The notes beneath the pieces were generated by a model. The model searched no databases, was not told where the DNA came from, and worked only from the letters and a program-made list of their open reading frames with translations. A DNA stretch of 64,000 nt from Maritalea mediterranea (GTDB lineage: Bacteria > Pseudomonadota > Alphaproteobacteria > Rhizobiales > Devosiaceae). The stretch covers positions 1,302,001 through 1,366,000 of the forward strand of contig NZ_JAKGTI010000001.1 of NCBI RefSeq assembly GCF_021568695.1, given 5' to 3'. This document shows, one piece after another, positions 15,383 through 25,463 of the stretch (positions are counted from its first letter, which is position 1; each line of letters opens with the position of its first letter). Both the position numbers and the translations under genes were made by a program.

Positions 15383-17134
15383 ATGACCATCCTCGAAATC
15401 TCCAAACTGTCGGTCCATTTTGGTGAGGAACCCAATTGCCACGAAGTGTTGACGGACATCGAACTGGATGTGGCCGAAGGTGAGTTTGTGGCGATTGTGG
15501 GCTTCTCCGGCAGCGGGAAAACCACTTTGATTTCGGCCCTGGCGGGCTTGATAAAACCCACCAAAGGCGGCGTGATCTATCGGGGGCGTGAAATTGACGG
15601 CCCCGGACCGGAGCGCGGTGTGGTGTTTCAATCCTACTCGCTGATGCCTTGGTTGACGGTGGAGGGCAATGTGGCGCTTGCCGTGGACCAAGTGTTCAGT
15701 GACAAACCGGCTGCCGAGCGCAAGGAAATTGTCACCCGCTATATCGAAATGGTTGGCCTCGACCATGCGAAGAACCGCAAGCCCGCCGAACTCTCCGGTG
15801 GGATGCGGCAGCGGGTGGCAGTGGCGCGGGCATTGGCCATGCAACCTGAAATTCTACTGATGGACGAACCCTTGTCGGCGTTGGATGCCCTTAATCGCGC
15901 CAAGCTACAGGATGAATTCTCCGATATTTGTCAGAGGGAGAAAAAGACCATCATCCTGATCACCAATGATGTGGATGAGGCCATTTTGCTGGCTGACCGG
16001 ATCATCCCGCTCAAACCGGGACCAAACGCCACATTGGGGCCGGATTTCAAAGTGGATATTCCGCGGCCGCGTGACCGGACAGCCCTGAATGATGATGAGG
16101 ATTTCATCAAATTGCGCGCCGCCGTTACCGATTATTTGATCGATGTGGGGGCCGCCCGGTCTGATGAGGCGGATGATGAGGTGGAGTTGCCGAACATCGT
16201 GCCCATGGATTTCAGCAAGGGCGAAAAACTGCCTGCTGCCTATGAAGAGGCCGCCAAAAGTGGCAAGCAGGAAGGCTTTTTGCACTTCTCAGACCTGAAA
16301 AAAGTCTATCCCACGCCCAAGGGGCCGCTCACCGTGGTGGATGGCTTTGATATGAAGATCAACAAAGGTGAATTTATCACCCTGATTGGCCACTCCGGGT
16401 GCGGTAAATCCACCGTGCTGTCGATGGCCGCAGGGCTGAACGAAATCACCGAGGGCGGGATTATTCTCGATGGTCGCCATATCACCAGTGCCAGCCCAGA
16501 TAAAGCCGTGGTATTTCAAGCGCCCAACCTGATGCCGTGGCTGACCGCTTATGACAATGTGGCGCTGGGGGTCGACAAGGTTTATCCAAACGCCAGCAAG
16601 GGCGAGCGCCAAGATGTGGTGGAATATTATCTCACCAAGCTGGGGCTGAAAGACAGTATGAACCGCAAAGCTGAGGCCCTATCTAATGGCATGAAGCAAA
16701 GGGTGGGGATTGCGCGCGCCTTTGCATTGTCGCCCAAATTGCTGTTGCTGGACGAGCCTTTTGGCATGCTGGACAGCCTGACCCGTTGGGAACTGCAAGA
16801 CCTGCTGATGGATGTTTGGAAACGCACCCAGGTGACCGCCATCTGCGTGACCCATGATGTGGACGAGGCGATCCTTCTGGCCGACCGTGTGGTGATGATG
16901 TCCAACGGACCCAATGCCAAGATCGGCAACATTATGGAGGTTGATCTGCCGCGACCACGTTCGCGCAAGGCATTGCTCAACCATCCGGATTATTACGCTT
17001 ATCGCGAAGAACTGCTTGAATTTCTGGAAGCCTATGAAGGGGGTGCCAACCCAAGCGAGGACCAGTTGGCAGCCATCAAGCAAAAGCGCGCCGCACGGCT
17101 GGCCCGACAACGCCGTGCCACCGCGGCAGAATAG
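15383..17134 (+). CDS. Nitrate ABC transporter, two ATPase domains in one chain
   Basis: 583 residues with two complete ABC domains joined by an acidic ~70-residue linker. Domain 1: Walker A GFSGSGKTT at 40-48, signature LSGGMRQR at 137-144, Walker B ILLMDE at 157-162, but the H-loop reads ITNDVDEA (Asn in place of the switch His). Domain 2 (from ~300): Walker A GHSGCGKST, signature LSNGMKQR, Walker B LLLLDE, H-loop VTHDVDEA. ATP sites pair one domain's Walker motifs with the other's signature, so one site is consensus and the other is altered at two places. It powers NrtAB. It corresponds to a fusion of NrtC- and NrtD-type ATPases, without the binding-protein domain of cyanobacterial NrtC. 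Confidence 0.9.
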   Translation: MTILEISKLSVHFGEEPNCHEVLTDIELDVAEGEFVAIVGFSGSGKTTLISALAGLIKPTKGGVIYRGREIDGPGPERGVVFQSYSLMPWLTVEGNVALAVDQVFSDKPAAERKEIVTRYIEMVGLDHAKNRKPAELSGGMRQRVAVARALAMQPEILLMDEPLSALDALNRAKLQDEFSDICQREKKTIILITNDVDEAILLADRIIPLKPGPNATLGPDFKVDIPRPRDRTALNDDEDFIKLRAAVTDYLIDVGAARSDEADDEVELPNIVPMDFSKGEKLPAAYEEAAKSGKQEGFLHFSDLKKVYPTPKGPLTVVDGFDMKINKGEFITLIGHSGCGKSTVLSMAAGLNEITEGGIILDGRHITSASPDKAVVFQAPNLMPWLTAYDNVALGVDKVYPNASKGERQDVVEYYLTKLGLKDSMNRKAEALSNGMKQRVGIARAFALSPKLLLLDEPFGMLDSLTRWELQDLLMDVWKRTQVTAICVTHDVDEAILLADRVVMMSNGPNAKIGNIMEVDLPRPRSRKALLNHPDYYAYREELLEFLEAYEGGANPSEDQLAAIKQKRAARLARQRRATAAE

Positions 17135-17143
17135 GAGGCCGAC

Positions 17144-19594
17144 ATGCAAAAGCAAAAATTGGTCATAATTGGCAATGGTATGGCGCCCGGGCGCATGCTG
17201 GAGCATTTGTTTGAGCGGGCACCAGTTACCTATGAGGTCACCATCTTCAACGCCGAACCGCGCGTGAACTATGACCGGATCATGCTGTCGCCCGTGCTGT
17301 CTGGCGAAAAGGCATATGAAGACATCATCATCCATGGGGATGGATGGTATATTGACCACGGGATCACCCTTTATAAGGGCCACAAGGTCACCGAAATTGA
17401 TCGTGAAAACAAAACCGTGACCTCTGATCAAGGGGTGACTGAATCCTTCGACAAGCTGGTGATCGCCACCGGCTCCAACCCTTTTATAGTGCCGGTGCCT
17501 GGCCATGACCTAGCCGGCGTGCTCGCTTATCGCGATCTGGACGATGTCACCGCCATGATGCTGGCCGCGCAGTCGCGCGAAAAGGCGGTGGTGATCGGGG
17601 GCGGTTTGTTGGGGCTGGAAGCAGCCGCCGGTCTGCGCGAACGCGGCATGGATGTGACCGTGGTGCATTTGATGGACACGCTGATGGAGCGTCAGCTGGA
17701 CCCGTCTGCCGGCTATTTGCTGCAAAAAGAGCTGGAAAGTCGCGATATTGCAGTGAAAACCGGAGCCAATACCAAACGTATTATCGGCGACAAGAAAGTA
17801 ACCGGGCTGGAGCTGGAAAGCGGCGAGGTGATCGATTGTTCGCTGGTGGTGATGGCCGTGGGCATTCGACCCAATGTGGCGCTGGCGCAGGACGCTGAAC
17901 TGGAGGTCGAGCGCGGCATCGTCGTGGATAGCGCCATGCGCACTTCGGACACCGATATCCTGGCGCTGGGCGAGTGTGCCCAGGTGGATGGCCGAGTTTA
18001 TGGTCTGGTGGCCCCGCTTTATGACATGGCACAGGTGGCCGCGTGCACGCTGACCGACGACTTTTCCAAGCCCTTTAAGCATCAGGACACAGCCACCAAG
18101 CTGAAAGTGACTGGCATTGACCTGTTTTCAGTGGGTGATTTTGCCGAAGGCGATGACCGCGACGAGATTGTGCTGCGCGATGCCAATGCGGGCATTTATA
18201 AGCGCGTGATTTTGCAGGACAACAAGATTATCGGCACCGTGCTTTATGGAGACACGTCGGATGGCGCCTGGTTCAATGATTTAAAAAAGAAGCAAACCGA
18301 CATCAGCGATATGCGCGAGAGTTTGATCTTTGGCCAGGCCTATCAGGGAGGGGCCGCGATGGACCCCATGACGGCCGTTGCAGCGTTGCCCGATGATGCA
18401 GAAATCTGCGGCTGTAACGGCATTTGCAAATCAAAAATCGTCGGCACAATCACCGAAAAGGGCCTGACCACGCTGGACGAGGTCCGCGCTCACACCAAGG
18501 CATCCGCCTCTTGCGGCACCTGCACCGGGCTTGTGGAGCAACTGATGGCCCTGACATTGGGCGAAGAGTTTGATGCGGATGCAGGCAGCTCCATGTGCCC
18601 GTGCACCGATCTGGGCCATGGCGACGTGCGCCGCCTGATCAAAGCCAAGGAGCTGAAAAGCATCCCGGCCGTGATGCAGGAGCTGGAATGGAAAACCTCC
18701 TGCGGCTGTGCTAAATGTCGGCCCGCGCTGAACTATTATCTCGTTTGCGATTGGCCGGATGTTTATGCCGACGATTATCAGTCGCGCTTCATTAATGAGC
18801 GGGTACATGCCAACATCCAGAAGGACGGAACCTATTCTGTGGTGCCGCGCATGTGGGGTGGGGTGACCTCCTCAAAAGAATTGCGGGCCATTGCCGATGT
18901 GGTGGATAAATTTGATATCCCGACCGTCAAGGTCACCGGCGGTCAACGCATCGATATGCTCGGCATTAAAAAAGAGGACTTGCCCGCTGTTTGGGCCGAT
19001 CTAGGCGAGGCCGGATTTATTTCCGGACAAGCCTATGCCAAGGGCCTTCGCACCGTGAAAACCTGCGTTGGGACCGATTGGTGCCGTTTCGGCACGCAGG
19101 ATTCAACCGGCCTTGGGATCAAGCTGGAGAAATTTATGTGGGGGTCTTGGACCCCGGCCAAACTAAAAATGGCGGTTTCCGGCTGTCCACGTAACTGTGC
19201 CGAATCGACCTGCAAGGATATCGGGATCATTTGCGTCGATAGTGGCTTTGAAATCCATTTTGCTGGCGCGGCGGGCCTCGACATTAAGGGCACTGAAGTG
19301 CTGGGCATGGTGCCAAGCGAAAATGAAGCGCTGGAACATGTGGTGGCGCTGGCGCAAATGTATCGCGAGCAGGGGCATTATCTGGAGCGCATCTATAAAT
19401 GGGCCAAGCGCGTCGGTCTGGATGAAATCCGCAAGCAGATAATGGACGATGAGGAGCGCCGACAGGAATATTTCGACCGCTTTGTCTTCAGTCAGAGATA
19501 TGCCCAGGTGGACCCTTGGTCAGAACGGGTGTCGGGTAAGGACAAGCACGAGTTTAAACCCATGGCAGCCCTTGAATTGGAGGCGGCAGAATGA
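17144..19594 (+). CDS. nirB: Nitrite reductase [NAD(P)H], large subunit
   Basis: 816 residues, full length for NirB. Reduces nitrite to ammonium in the cytoplasm using NAD(P)H. Domain order: FAD-binding (IIGNGMAPGRMLEHL at the N-terminus), NAD-binding (VVIGGGLLGLEAA near 148), a BFD-like [2Fe-2S] region (ICGCNGICK ... SCGTCTG, near 415-465), a second Cys-rich segment (SCGCAKCRPALNYY), then a sulfite/nitrite-reductase domain. The siroheme/[4Fe-4S] cysteines are C641-x5-C647 and C681-x3-C685. AGGAGG precedes the ATG. The stop overlaps nirD by 4 bases. Confidence 0.96.
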   Translation: MQKQKLVIIGNGMAPGRMLEHLFERAPVTYEVTIFNAEPRVNYDRIMLSPVLSGEKAYEDIIIHGDGWYIDHGITLYKGHKVTEIDRENKTVTSDQGVTESFDKLVIATGSNPFIVPVPGHDLAGVLAYRDLDDVTAMMLAAQSREKAVVIGGGLLGLEAAAGLRERGMDVTVVHLMDTLMERQLDPSAGYLLQKELESRDIAVKTGANTKRIIGDKKVTGLELESGEVIDCSLVVMAVGIRPNVALAQDAELEVERGIVVDSAMRTSDTDILALGECAQVDGRVYGLVAPLYDMAQVAACTLTDDFSKPFKHQDTATKLKVTGIDLFSVGDFAEGDDRDEIVLRDANAGIYKRVILQDNKIIGTVLYGDTSDGAWFNDLKKKQTDISDMRESLIFGQAYQGGAAMDPMTAVAALPDDAEICGCNGICKSKIVGTITEKGLTTLDEVRAHTKASASCGTCTGLVEQLMALTLGEEFDADAGSSMCPCTDLGHGDVRRLIKAKELKSIPAVMQELEWKTSCGCAKCRPALNYYLVCDWPDVYADDYQSRFINERVHANIQKDGTYSVVPRMWGGVTSSKELRAIADVVDKFDIPTVKVTGGQRIDMLGIKKEDLPAVWADLGEAGFISGQAYAKGLRTVKTCVGTDWCRFGTQDSTGLGIKLEKFMWGSWTPAKLKMAVSGCPRNCAESTCKDIGIICVDSGFEIHFAGAAGLDIKGTEVLGMVPSENEALEHVVALAQMYREQGHYLERIYKWAKRVGLDEIRKQIMDDEERRQEYFDRFVFSQRYAQVDPWSERVSGKDKHEFKPMAALELEAAE

Positions 19595-19938
19595 GCGTGG
19601 TGCCGTTAATTCAAAAAGAGGATTTGGTGGACATTGGACACATTGACGAGGTGCCACGCCGCGGCGCACGTTGCGTGACCAGTGGCGATCTGCGGATTGC
19701 TATTTTTCGAACACAGGATGATCAGTTTTTTGCCCTTGAGGACAAATGTCCGCACAAGGCTGGGCCGTTGAGTCAAGGTATCGTGCATGATGGCTGTGTC
19801 ACTTGTCCGCTGCACAATTGGGTGATCTCGCTCAAGAGCGGGGAGGCGCAAGGTGCTGACGAGGGGGCGACGCAGACGTTTAATGTTCAGGTGAGGGGCA
19901 ACCGGCTTTTGCTGGACACCGCAGAGTTGATCTCATGA
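19591..19938 (+). CDS. nirD: Nitrite reductase [NAD(P)H], small subunit (Rieske-like)
   Basis: 115 residues with a Rieske-type fold. The two C-x-H-type ligand pairs of true Rieske proteins are partly present (CPHKAGPLSQG and TCPLHNWVISL), so a [2Fe-2S] cluster is plausible, unlike in E. coli NirD, where the ligands are missing. It partners NirB. The start overlaps the nirB stop as ATGA, and its own stop overlaps nasA in the same way, which points to translational coupling of nirB-nirD-nasA. Confidence 0.94.
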   Translation: MSVVPLIQKEDLVDIGHIDEVPRRGARCVTSGDLRIAIFRTQDDQFFALEDKCPHKAGPLSQGIVHDGCVTCPLHNWVISLKSGEAQGADEGATQTFNVQVRGNRLLLDTAELIS

Positions 19939-22589
19939 AAGAGGACGCTATCCGCACCACTTGTCCCTATTGCGGCGTGGGCTGCGGCGTGTTGGCCACA
20001 TCAGGTAATGATGGGGTGCGCATCAAGGGTGATCCGGATCATCCGGCCAATTTTGGGCGGCTTTGTTCCAAGGGGACCGCGTTGGGCGAGACACTGGGTT
20101 TCGAAGGGCGTTTGCTGCATCCGGAGGTCAGGGGTGAGCGCGCCAGTTGGGACGATGCATTAACGCTGGTCGCGGACACCTTTAAACAGATCATCGCTGA
20201 GAATGGGCCGGACTCAGTCGGCTTTTACCTCTCAGGGCAGATGCTTACCGAAGACTATTATGTCGCGAATAAGCTGATGAAAGGCTTTATTGGCACAGCC
20301 AATGTGGACACCAATTCGCGCCTATGCATGGCCTCAACGGTGGTGGGGCACAAGCGCGCCTTTGGCGCTGATATTGTGCCGGGCTGTTACGAAGATCTGG
20401 AATTGGCCGATCTGGTGATTTTGGTAGGCTCCAACATGGCATGGTGCCATCCGGTCCTGTTTCAGCGCCTGCAAGCGGCGAAAGCCGAGCGACCTCATAT
20501 GAAGATTGTGTTGATCGATCCGCGCCGCACAAAAACCGCGGAGATGGCCGATTTACATCTAGCTATCGCCCCTGACGGCGATGTGGCATTGTTCAACGGG
20601 CTATTACAAAATCTCGCAGATCAAGGGCAACTCGATCAAGACTATATAGATCGCCATACGAACAATTTTGACAAGGCGCTGGCTGCGGCAAAGATGTCGA
20701 CAGCCACATTGTGCACCAAAACCGATCTCAGCATAGATCAACTGTCCAGATTTTATCAATTGTTCGCTGAATCGAAAAAAGTGGTGACCTGTTTTAGCCA
20801 AGGCGTGAACCAGTCGAGCGAGGGCACCAACAAAGTCAATGCCATCATCAATTGCCACTTGGCAACAGGCCGGATCGGTAAGCCGGGGGCCGGTCCGTTT
20901 TCACTAACGGGTCAACCGAACGCCATGGGGGGGCGCGAGGTGGGCGGCCTGGCCACCATGTTGGCGGCCCATATGGAAATTGGCAATGAGTTGCATCGCG
21001 GGTTGGTGCAACGCTTTTGGCAGTCTCCGCACATTGCCGCTGCGCAAGGCATGAAAGCGGTTGATATGTTCGATGCCTTAGCAAAGGGCAAAATCAAGGC
21101 GATCTGGGTGATGGGAACCAACCCAGTGGTGAGTATGCCCGCGGCGAACAAGGTGGCCGATGCGTTAGCCAACTGTCCATTTGTGGTGGTCTCCGACATA
21201 TTGGCAGACACAGAAACTGCGCGCTTCGCGCAGGTGAAGTTGCCCGCATTGGGGTGGGGCGAGAAAGACGGCACGGTCACCAATTCAGAACGGTGTATTT
21301 CGCGGCAGCGCGCGTTTCTGCCAGCGCCGGGCAGGGCGCGACCCGATTGGTGGCAAATGGCAGAAGTGGCCAAACGCATGGGATATGATGCTGCTTTCGA
21401 ATATCAGAGCGCCCGCGATATCTTTGCCGAACATGCGGCTCTTTCAGCTTTCCAGAATGAAGGCGAACGAGACTTTGATATTGGCGCCTTTGCTGACATT
21501 TCTGATGTCGACTATGATGAATTGCAACCAACTCAATGGCCGCGGCGCAAGGGCCAGAAAGCCGTTTCTCAACGCTTCTTTGCCGGCGGCCATTTTTTTA
21601 CACCAGACGGGCGTGCCAACTTTGTCGCAACGCCCGCCACACCTGAAACGCAAGCCACAGTTCCATCAACATTACGCCTAAATACCGGCAGGGTGCGAGA
21701 CCATTGGCACACCATGACACGCACCGGCAAAAGCGCCGCACTGAGCGCCCATATAGCTGAGCCGTTTTGTGAGGTGTCTCCTGAGCAGGCGTCAAAAATC
21801 GGCGTTCGTCCCGCCGAACTGGTTGAGATTACCACAGAGGGGCATAGTGTTTTGGCGCGCGCCATTTTGAACCCGCATCTGTCGGATGATCAAATATTTG
21901 TGCCGATGCACTGGAATGGCAATTTTTCGTCCAATGGCCGGATCAACGCGCTGGTTTGCGATCAGACCGATCCTTTTTCTGGCCAACCAGCACTAAAGGG
22001 CGCACAGGTAAAGCTGCGCTCCGCCCAAATGGGCCTTTATGGATTTATGGTGAGCCAAGCCGCGCCGGAAGCACTGTCGAGCAGCTATTGGGCCAAGGCA
22101 ATCACCAATAATGGCTGGCGGGTGGATTTGGCGCAAAAAGATGTAGCTGGCGACATTGAGAAAACCGTGCGTGCTATGTGCGGATGGGAAGTGGCGGCAG
22201 CAGATGTTCACTATCACGATGCCACCACTGGCCAGCATCGATTGGCCTGGTTTGAAGGGCCGCAATTGCAATGCGCTCTTTTTCTTGCCCCGGAGCCCGT
22301 TGCCGTTTCAAGGGCTTGGGCTGTCGGTCAACTGGCAAAAGAGTTTGAATCGCCAGCGGAACGTTATCGTTTGTTGGCGGGGCGCCCCGGCAAAGATATG
22401 CCGGATCCCGGTCCAATTGTGTGCAGCTGTTTTTCTGTTGGCGCTAACCAGATTGCTGACGCGGTGCGAAACGGGAGTGTCAGTGTGGCCGCCATCGGCG
22501 AAAAATTGAGTGCGGGCACCAATTGCGGGTCGTGCAAGCCCGAGATTAGCGAGTTTATAAATGAATTTACCCTTTCTGTCGCGCAATAA
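19935..22589 (+). CDS. nasA: Assimilatory nitrate reductase catalytic subunit
   Basis: 884 residues; reduces nitrate to nitrite in the cytoplasm (no Tat signal). It is a bis-MGD enzyme with an N-terminal [4Fe-4S] motif, C10-x2-C13-x3-C17 and C44, a molybdopterin core with NTNSRLCM (the Cys is the likely Mo ligand region) and a C-terminal dinucleotide-binding domain (RVRDHWHTMTRTGKS). The last ~50 residues add a BFD-like [2Fe-2S] domain (CSCFSVG ... TNCGSCKPEI), as in Klebsiella-type NasA. A NasC-type flavoprotein reductase is not encoded in the window, so the electron donor may be ferredoxin, flavodoxin or a distant gene. It overlaps nirD by 4 bases and cysG by up to 29. Confidence 0.95.
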   Translation: MKEDAIRTTCPYCGVGCGVLATSGNDGVRIKGDPDHPANFGRLCSKGTALGETLGFEGRLLHPEVRGERASWDDALTLVADTFKQIIAENGPDSVGFYLSGQMLTEDYYVANKLMKGFIGTANVDTNSRLCMASTVVGHKRAFGADIVPGCYEDLELADLVILVGSNMAWCHPVLFQRLQAAKAERPHMKIVLIDPRRTKTAEMADLHLAIAPDGDVALFNGLLQNLADQGQLDQDYIDRHTNNFDKALAAAKMSTATLCTKTDLSIDQLSRFYQLFAESKKVVTCFSQGVNQSSEGTNKVNAIINCHLATGRIGKPGAGPFSLTGQPNAMGGREVGGLATMLAAHMEIGNELHRGLVQRFWQSPHIAAAQGMKAVDMFDALAKGKIKAIWVMGTNPVVSMPAANKVADALANCPFVVVSDILADTETARFAQVKLPALGWGEKDGTVTNSERCISRQRAFLPAPGRARPDWWQMAEVAKRMGYDAAFEYQSARDIFAEHAALSAFQNEGERDFDIGAFADISDVDYDELQPTQWPRRKGQKAVSQRFFAGGHFFTPDGRANFVATPATPETQATVPSTLRLNTGRVRDHWHTMTRTGKSAALSAHIAEPFCEVSPEQASKIGVRPAELVEITTEGHSVLARAILNPHLSDDQIFVPMHWNGNFSSNGRINALVCDQTDPFSGQPALKGAQVKLRSAQMGLYGFMVSQAAPEALSSSYWAKAITNNGWRVDLAQKDVAGDIEKTVRAMCGWEVAAADVHYHDATTGQHRLAWFEGPQLQCALFLAPEPVAVSRAWAVGQLAKEFESPAERYRLLAGRPGKDMPDPGPIVCSCFSVGANQIADAVRNGSVSVAAIGEKLSAGTNCGSCKPEISEFINEFTLSVAQ

Positions 22590-23604
22590 AATCGAGATGG
22601 CTTCAAGCGGTCACCGCGCATCCGGTCGCATAGGGAAGTTGTCCGTGTTGCCGGTATTCTTTGATCTGACCGGCGAGAATATATTGGTGATAGGTGGAAC
22701 CGACGCTGCTTCATGGAAAGCCGAATTGCTGGCCGCAGCGGGAGCTCATGTGCTGATCCATGCGCCAGAAATCAGTCCTGCATTTCAAAGATTAGTTGCA
22801 AGGTCGCCCCTGCATTTCAGCCGTAGAGATCCCAGCAAATGGGACAGTGATTTCGCCAATGTGAAATTGATTATATGCGATGCAGCAGATGCGGCAGAAG
22901 CGAAAAGGGTGCGATCCATCGCGTCACTCTATGGCTTGCCAGTCAATATCATCGACCAGCCGGAATACTGTGATTTTCAGTTCGGGTCGATTGTGAATCG
23001 ATCTCCTCTTGTGATCGGCATTTCGACGCACGGGGCGGCCCCAATATTGGGACAGGCTGTGCGTCGCCGCATTGAGGCGATTCTGCCCGCGGCGCTCAAT
23101 CAATGGGCCGCGCTGGCGCAAAAAATACGCCATCTTGTGATGACCCATTTGCCGATGGGTGAGAAGCGTCGCGCCTTTTGGGAGCATTTTGTCGATCATG
23201 CTTTTAGCGAGGTCCCAGGGCCGCATACCGAGGCAGCGTTGAAAAAACACTGCCTTGCGCTCTCAAATGGAGAAGTTGATGACAAGGGCAAAGCGCTGAC
23301 CATGACGCGGATTGGCTATTGTGTTCTAGACCCGGAATTGGTGACATTGAAAGCCGTAAGGGCGATGCAGGCCGCCGACATGGTGCTCCACGATCGCCAT
23401 ACGCCGCAAGCAGTACTCGACTTAGCGCGACGTGAAGCTGAACATGTCCTGATCGAAGACTTTCGTGCGCGCGACCACGCCAAGCTCGAGGCCCGTAACA
23501 TCGTTCAATTGGTCGCAGGTCAGCCTTGCCTTTTTGAACGTTTCGAGGGAGTCGCGACCGAATTTAGCGAATGCGGGCGTCGCTGCGCTGATCAAACAAC
23601 ATAA
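22561..23604 (+). CDS. CysG-like siroheme synthase with a decayed, truncated methyltransferase half
   Basis: 347 residues from ATG 22561 (335 if ATG 22597 is used, just after the nasA stop). The N-terminal precorrin-2 dehydrogenase/ferrochelatase part looks intact: [56 protein letters not shown] and the dimerisation region. From ~residue 250 it matches the SUMT methyltransferase ([31 protein letters not shown]), but the SAM-binding VGAGPGD motif reads GYCVLDPE and the GGDPFIFGRGGEE region reads [12 protein letters not shown], after which the protein ends, ~150 residues short. It can probably make siroheme from precorrin-2 but not methylate uroporphyrinogen III. The 3' end overlaps the convergent ATPase gene by 41 bp. 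Confidence 0.82.
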   Translation: MNLPFLSRNKIEMASSGHRASGRIGKLSVLPVFFDLTGENILVIGGTDAASWKAELLAAAGAHVLIHAPEISPAFQRLVARSPLHFSRRDPSKWDSDFANVKLIICDAADAAEAKRVRSIASLYGLPVNIIDQPEYCDFQFGSIVNRSPLVIGISTHGAAPILGQAVRRRIEAILPAALNQWAALAQKIRHLVMTHLPMGEKRRAFWEHFVDHAFSEVPGPHTEAALKKHCLALSNGEVDDKGKALTMTRIGYCVLDPELVTLKAVRAMQAADMVLHDRHTPQAVLDLARREAEHVLIEDFRARDHAKLEARNIVQLVAGQPCLFERFEGVATEFSECGRRCADQTT

Positions 23605-24631
23605 CTCTCGATGGGTCAAAATCAATTCCAACTTTATCGCCAATACGCGGCAAGGTTTCATCCTGGCTCAATTCGGCGATCAGCCTATGTCCGTCGTCTG
23701 TGATTAGATAGACATAGGAAACACCGCCCAAATTCTCAATCAAATCCACCTTGAGCACATTGCCTTCAGGGTTAATCCTAACAGATTGTGGCCGTATACC
23801 GGCCCAGACGGATAACTTGTCCGCCGTTTTACTCTCCAGAACAACCGGTACGGTGTCGTGGCCGATTGCGGGCAGGGCAAGACTATTTTGGGACAGCTCG
23901 GCTGGCAGGAAATTCATGCCTGGCGACCCGATAAAACCCGCCACAAATTTGTTGTTGGGGTTGGAGTACAGCTCCATAGGTGAGCCGACTTGTTCGATCT
24001 GACCGGCGCGCAACACCACAATTTTATCTGCCAAGGTCATGGCTTCAACTTGGTCGTGGGTGACGTAAATCATGGTCGAATCGAGCGACTGGTGTAACCG
24101 CGCCAACTCGGCGCGCATTTCAACCCGCAGTTCCGCGTCAAGGTTGGAAAGTGGTTCGTCAAACAAGAACACGTCCGGACCGCGCACAATGGCGCGACCG
24201 ATCGCTACCCGCTGCCGTTGGCCGCCGGAGAGGGCTTTGGGGCGACGCTTCAAATAGTCGCCAAGTTGCAAAATGCCAGCGGCTTCATCGACCTTTTCTT
24301 TAATGATGCTTTTGTCCACACCATTCATTTTCAAGCCGAAGCCCATATTCTCTTCAACCGTCATGTGGGGATAAAGGGCATAGGTTTGAAACACCATCGC
24401 CACACCCCGGTCGGCCGGTGCCGCGGTGGTCACATCCCGTTCGCCAATGGAAATGGTGCCCGAGGTTGTTTCTTCCAGTCCGGCAATCATGCGCAACAAG
24501 GTGGATTTACCGCAACCGGATGGCCCAACGAAAACGCAAAATTCTCCATCTTCGACCGTTAGGTCGACCCCATGCACCACTTGAGCCTCGCCATATTTCT
24601 TGATCACATTGTTGAGCTTAACGCCGGCCAT
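23564..24631 (-). CDS. Sugar ABC transporter ATP-binding protein (UgpC/MalK type)
   Basis: 355 residues: ABC domain with Walker [11 protein letters not shown]-loop [12 protein letters not shown], signature [14 protein letters not shown], Walker [13 protein letters not shown] and H-loop VTHDQVEAM, then a C-terminal TOBE/OB regulatory domain. It energises family-1 sugar importers. The ATG at 24631 has GGGAGG upstream; 18 extra residues from the ATG at 24685 look untranslated. It lies 16 bp behind the IclR gene and most likely serves the divergent permeases at 26856-28591, which have no ATPase of their own. Its 3' end runs into the cysG-like gene. Confidence 0.9.
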   Translation of the reverse strand: MAGVKLNNVIKKYGEAQVVHGVDLTVEDGEFCVFVGPSGCGKSTLLRMIAGLEETTSGTISIGERDVTTAAPADRGVAMVFQTYALYPHMTVEENMGFGLKMNGVDKSIIKEKVDEAAGILQLGDYLKRRPKALSGGQRQRVAIGRAIVRGPDVFLFDEPLSNLDAELRVEMRAELARLHQSLDSTMIYVTHDQVEAMTLADKIVVLRAGQIEQVGSPMELYSNPNNKFVAGFIGSPGMNFLPAELSQNSLALPAIGHDTVPVVLESKTADKLSVWAGIRPQSVRINPEGNVLKVDLIENLGGVSYVYLITDDGHRLIAELSQDETLPRIGDKVGIDFDPSRVMLFDQRSDARIR

Positions 24632-24647
24632 ATTGTCCTCCCGTTCC

Positions 24648-25427
24648 CTATGTGGGGAATTGCCATGATGTTGCTTCCCGTCCAATTTGTTCTGCGGTTT
24701 GCAAAAGAACGGGTTTGAATTCTTCGAGTTCGCTTAAAGATTTGCGCGCGGTTGAAGTGGCGATTGAGATTGCGCCAATCACCCGGCCTTCACTGGTCAT
24801 GATCGGCGCTGCAATCGATATAATGCCTTGCTCATGTTCCTCCCGGTCAAAAGCGATGCCGTCTTTGCGCACTTGTTCAAGTTCGGCCTCCAAACTCGCT
24901 GCCGAGCAGTGAGTTGAAGGCGTATAGGGGTGAAATGCCTGCTGGCTGAGCGCCAGTTGCAGCCTTTTGGGCGCAATAAAGGCGAGCATCGCTTTGCCCA
25001 CACCTGTGCAATAGGCCGGGGCGACATTGCCAACTTGGGCGAGTGTTTCGAACCGATCATTGGATTTGCGTTTGTCCACAAACAGGACCTGACCGGATTC
25101 GAATTGTGCCAAGTGCACTGCTTCTCCAACTTGTTGTGCCAGTTGCACCACATAGCTGCGGGCGAGTGGGGCAAGCGAGGTGGTTTTCCAAGCCGCATGA
25201 GCCAGTTTCACCAACCGCAAGCCGGGCGAGTAAGTGCCATCTGACTCGTCAAACCGCAGCATATTCTGGCTGACCAGGGTGCGCAGAAAGCGATAAAGCG
25301 TCGCCTTGGGGAAGGGGCTGTTCTCCAACAGGTCAGCAAACTTTACTGGACGGCCATAGGCCGCGACCGCATCCAACACAGATAAGGCTTTGCCAACTGT
25401 CCCGTCTGCCCCGGTTTGCTTGTTCAT
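24648..25427 (-). CDS. IclR family regulator of the galactoside island
   Basis: About 259 residues with an N-terminal winged HTH ([28 protein letters not shown]) and an IclR effector domain ([11 protein letters not shown] ... [16 protein letters not shown]). The ATG at 25427 follows GGGAGGGAG; the longer frame from 25487 would start inside the promoter region. It is divergent from the binding-protein gene at 25558 and in operon with the MalK-type ATPase, so it likely represses or activates the galactoside genes in response to a sugar or sugar acid. Confidence 0.88.
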   Translation of the reverse strand: MNKQTGADGTVGKALSVLDAVAAYGRPVKFADLLENSPFPKATLYRFLRTLVSQNMLRFDESDGTYSPGLRLVKLAHAAWKTTSLAPLARSYVVQLAQQVGEAVHLAQFESGQVLFVDKRKSNDRFETLAQVGNVAPAYCTGVGKAMLAFIAPKRLQLALSQQAFHPYTPSTHCSAASLEAELEQVRKDGIAFDREEHEQGIISIAAPIMTSEGRVIGAISIATSTARKSLSELEEFKPVLLQTAEQIGREATSWQFPT

Positions 25428-25463
25428 ATTCACTCCCTCCCGCGCAAAATCCCTGCGCCAGCA

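Noticed and set aside
16679-17506. 275-codon minus-strand frame across the end of the nrtCD gene and the start of nirB
   Set aside because: Antisense shadow of two confidently identified genes, with a low-complexity product and no start signal.
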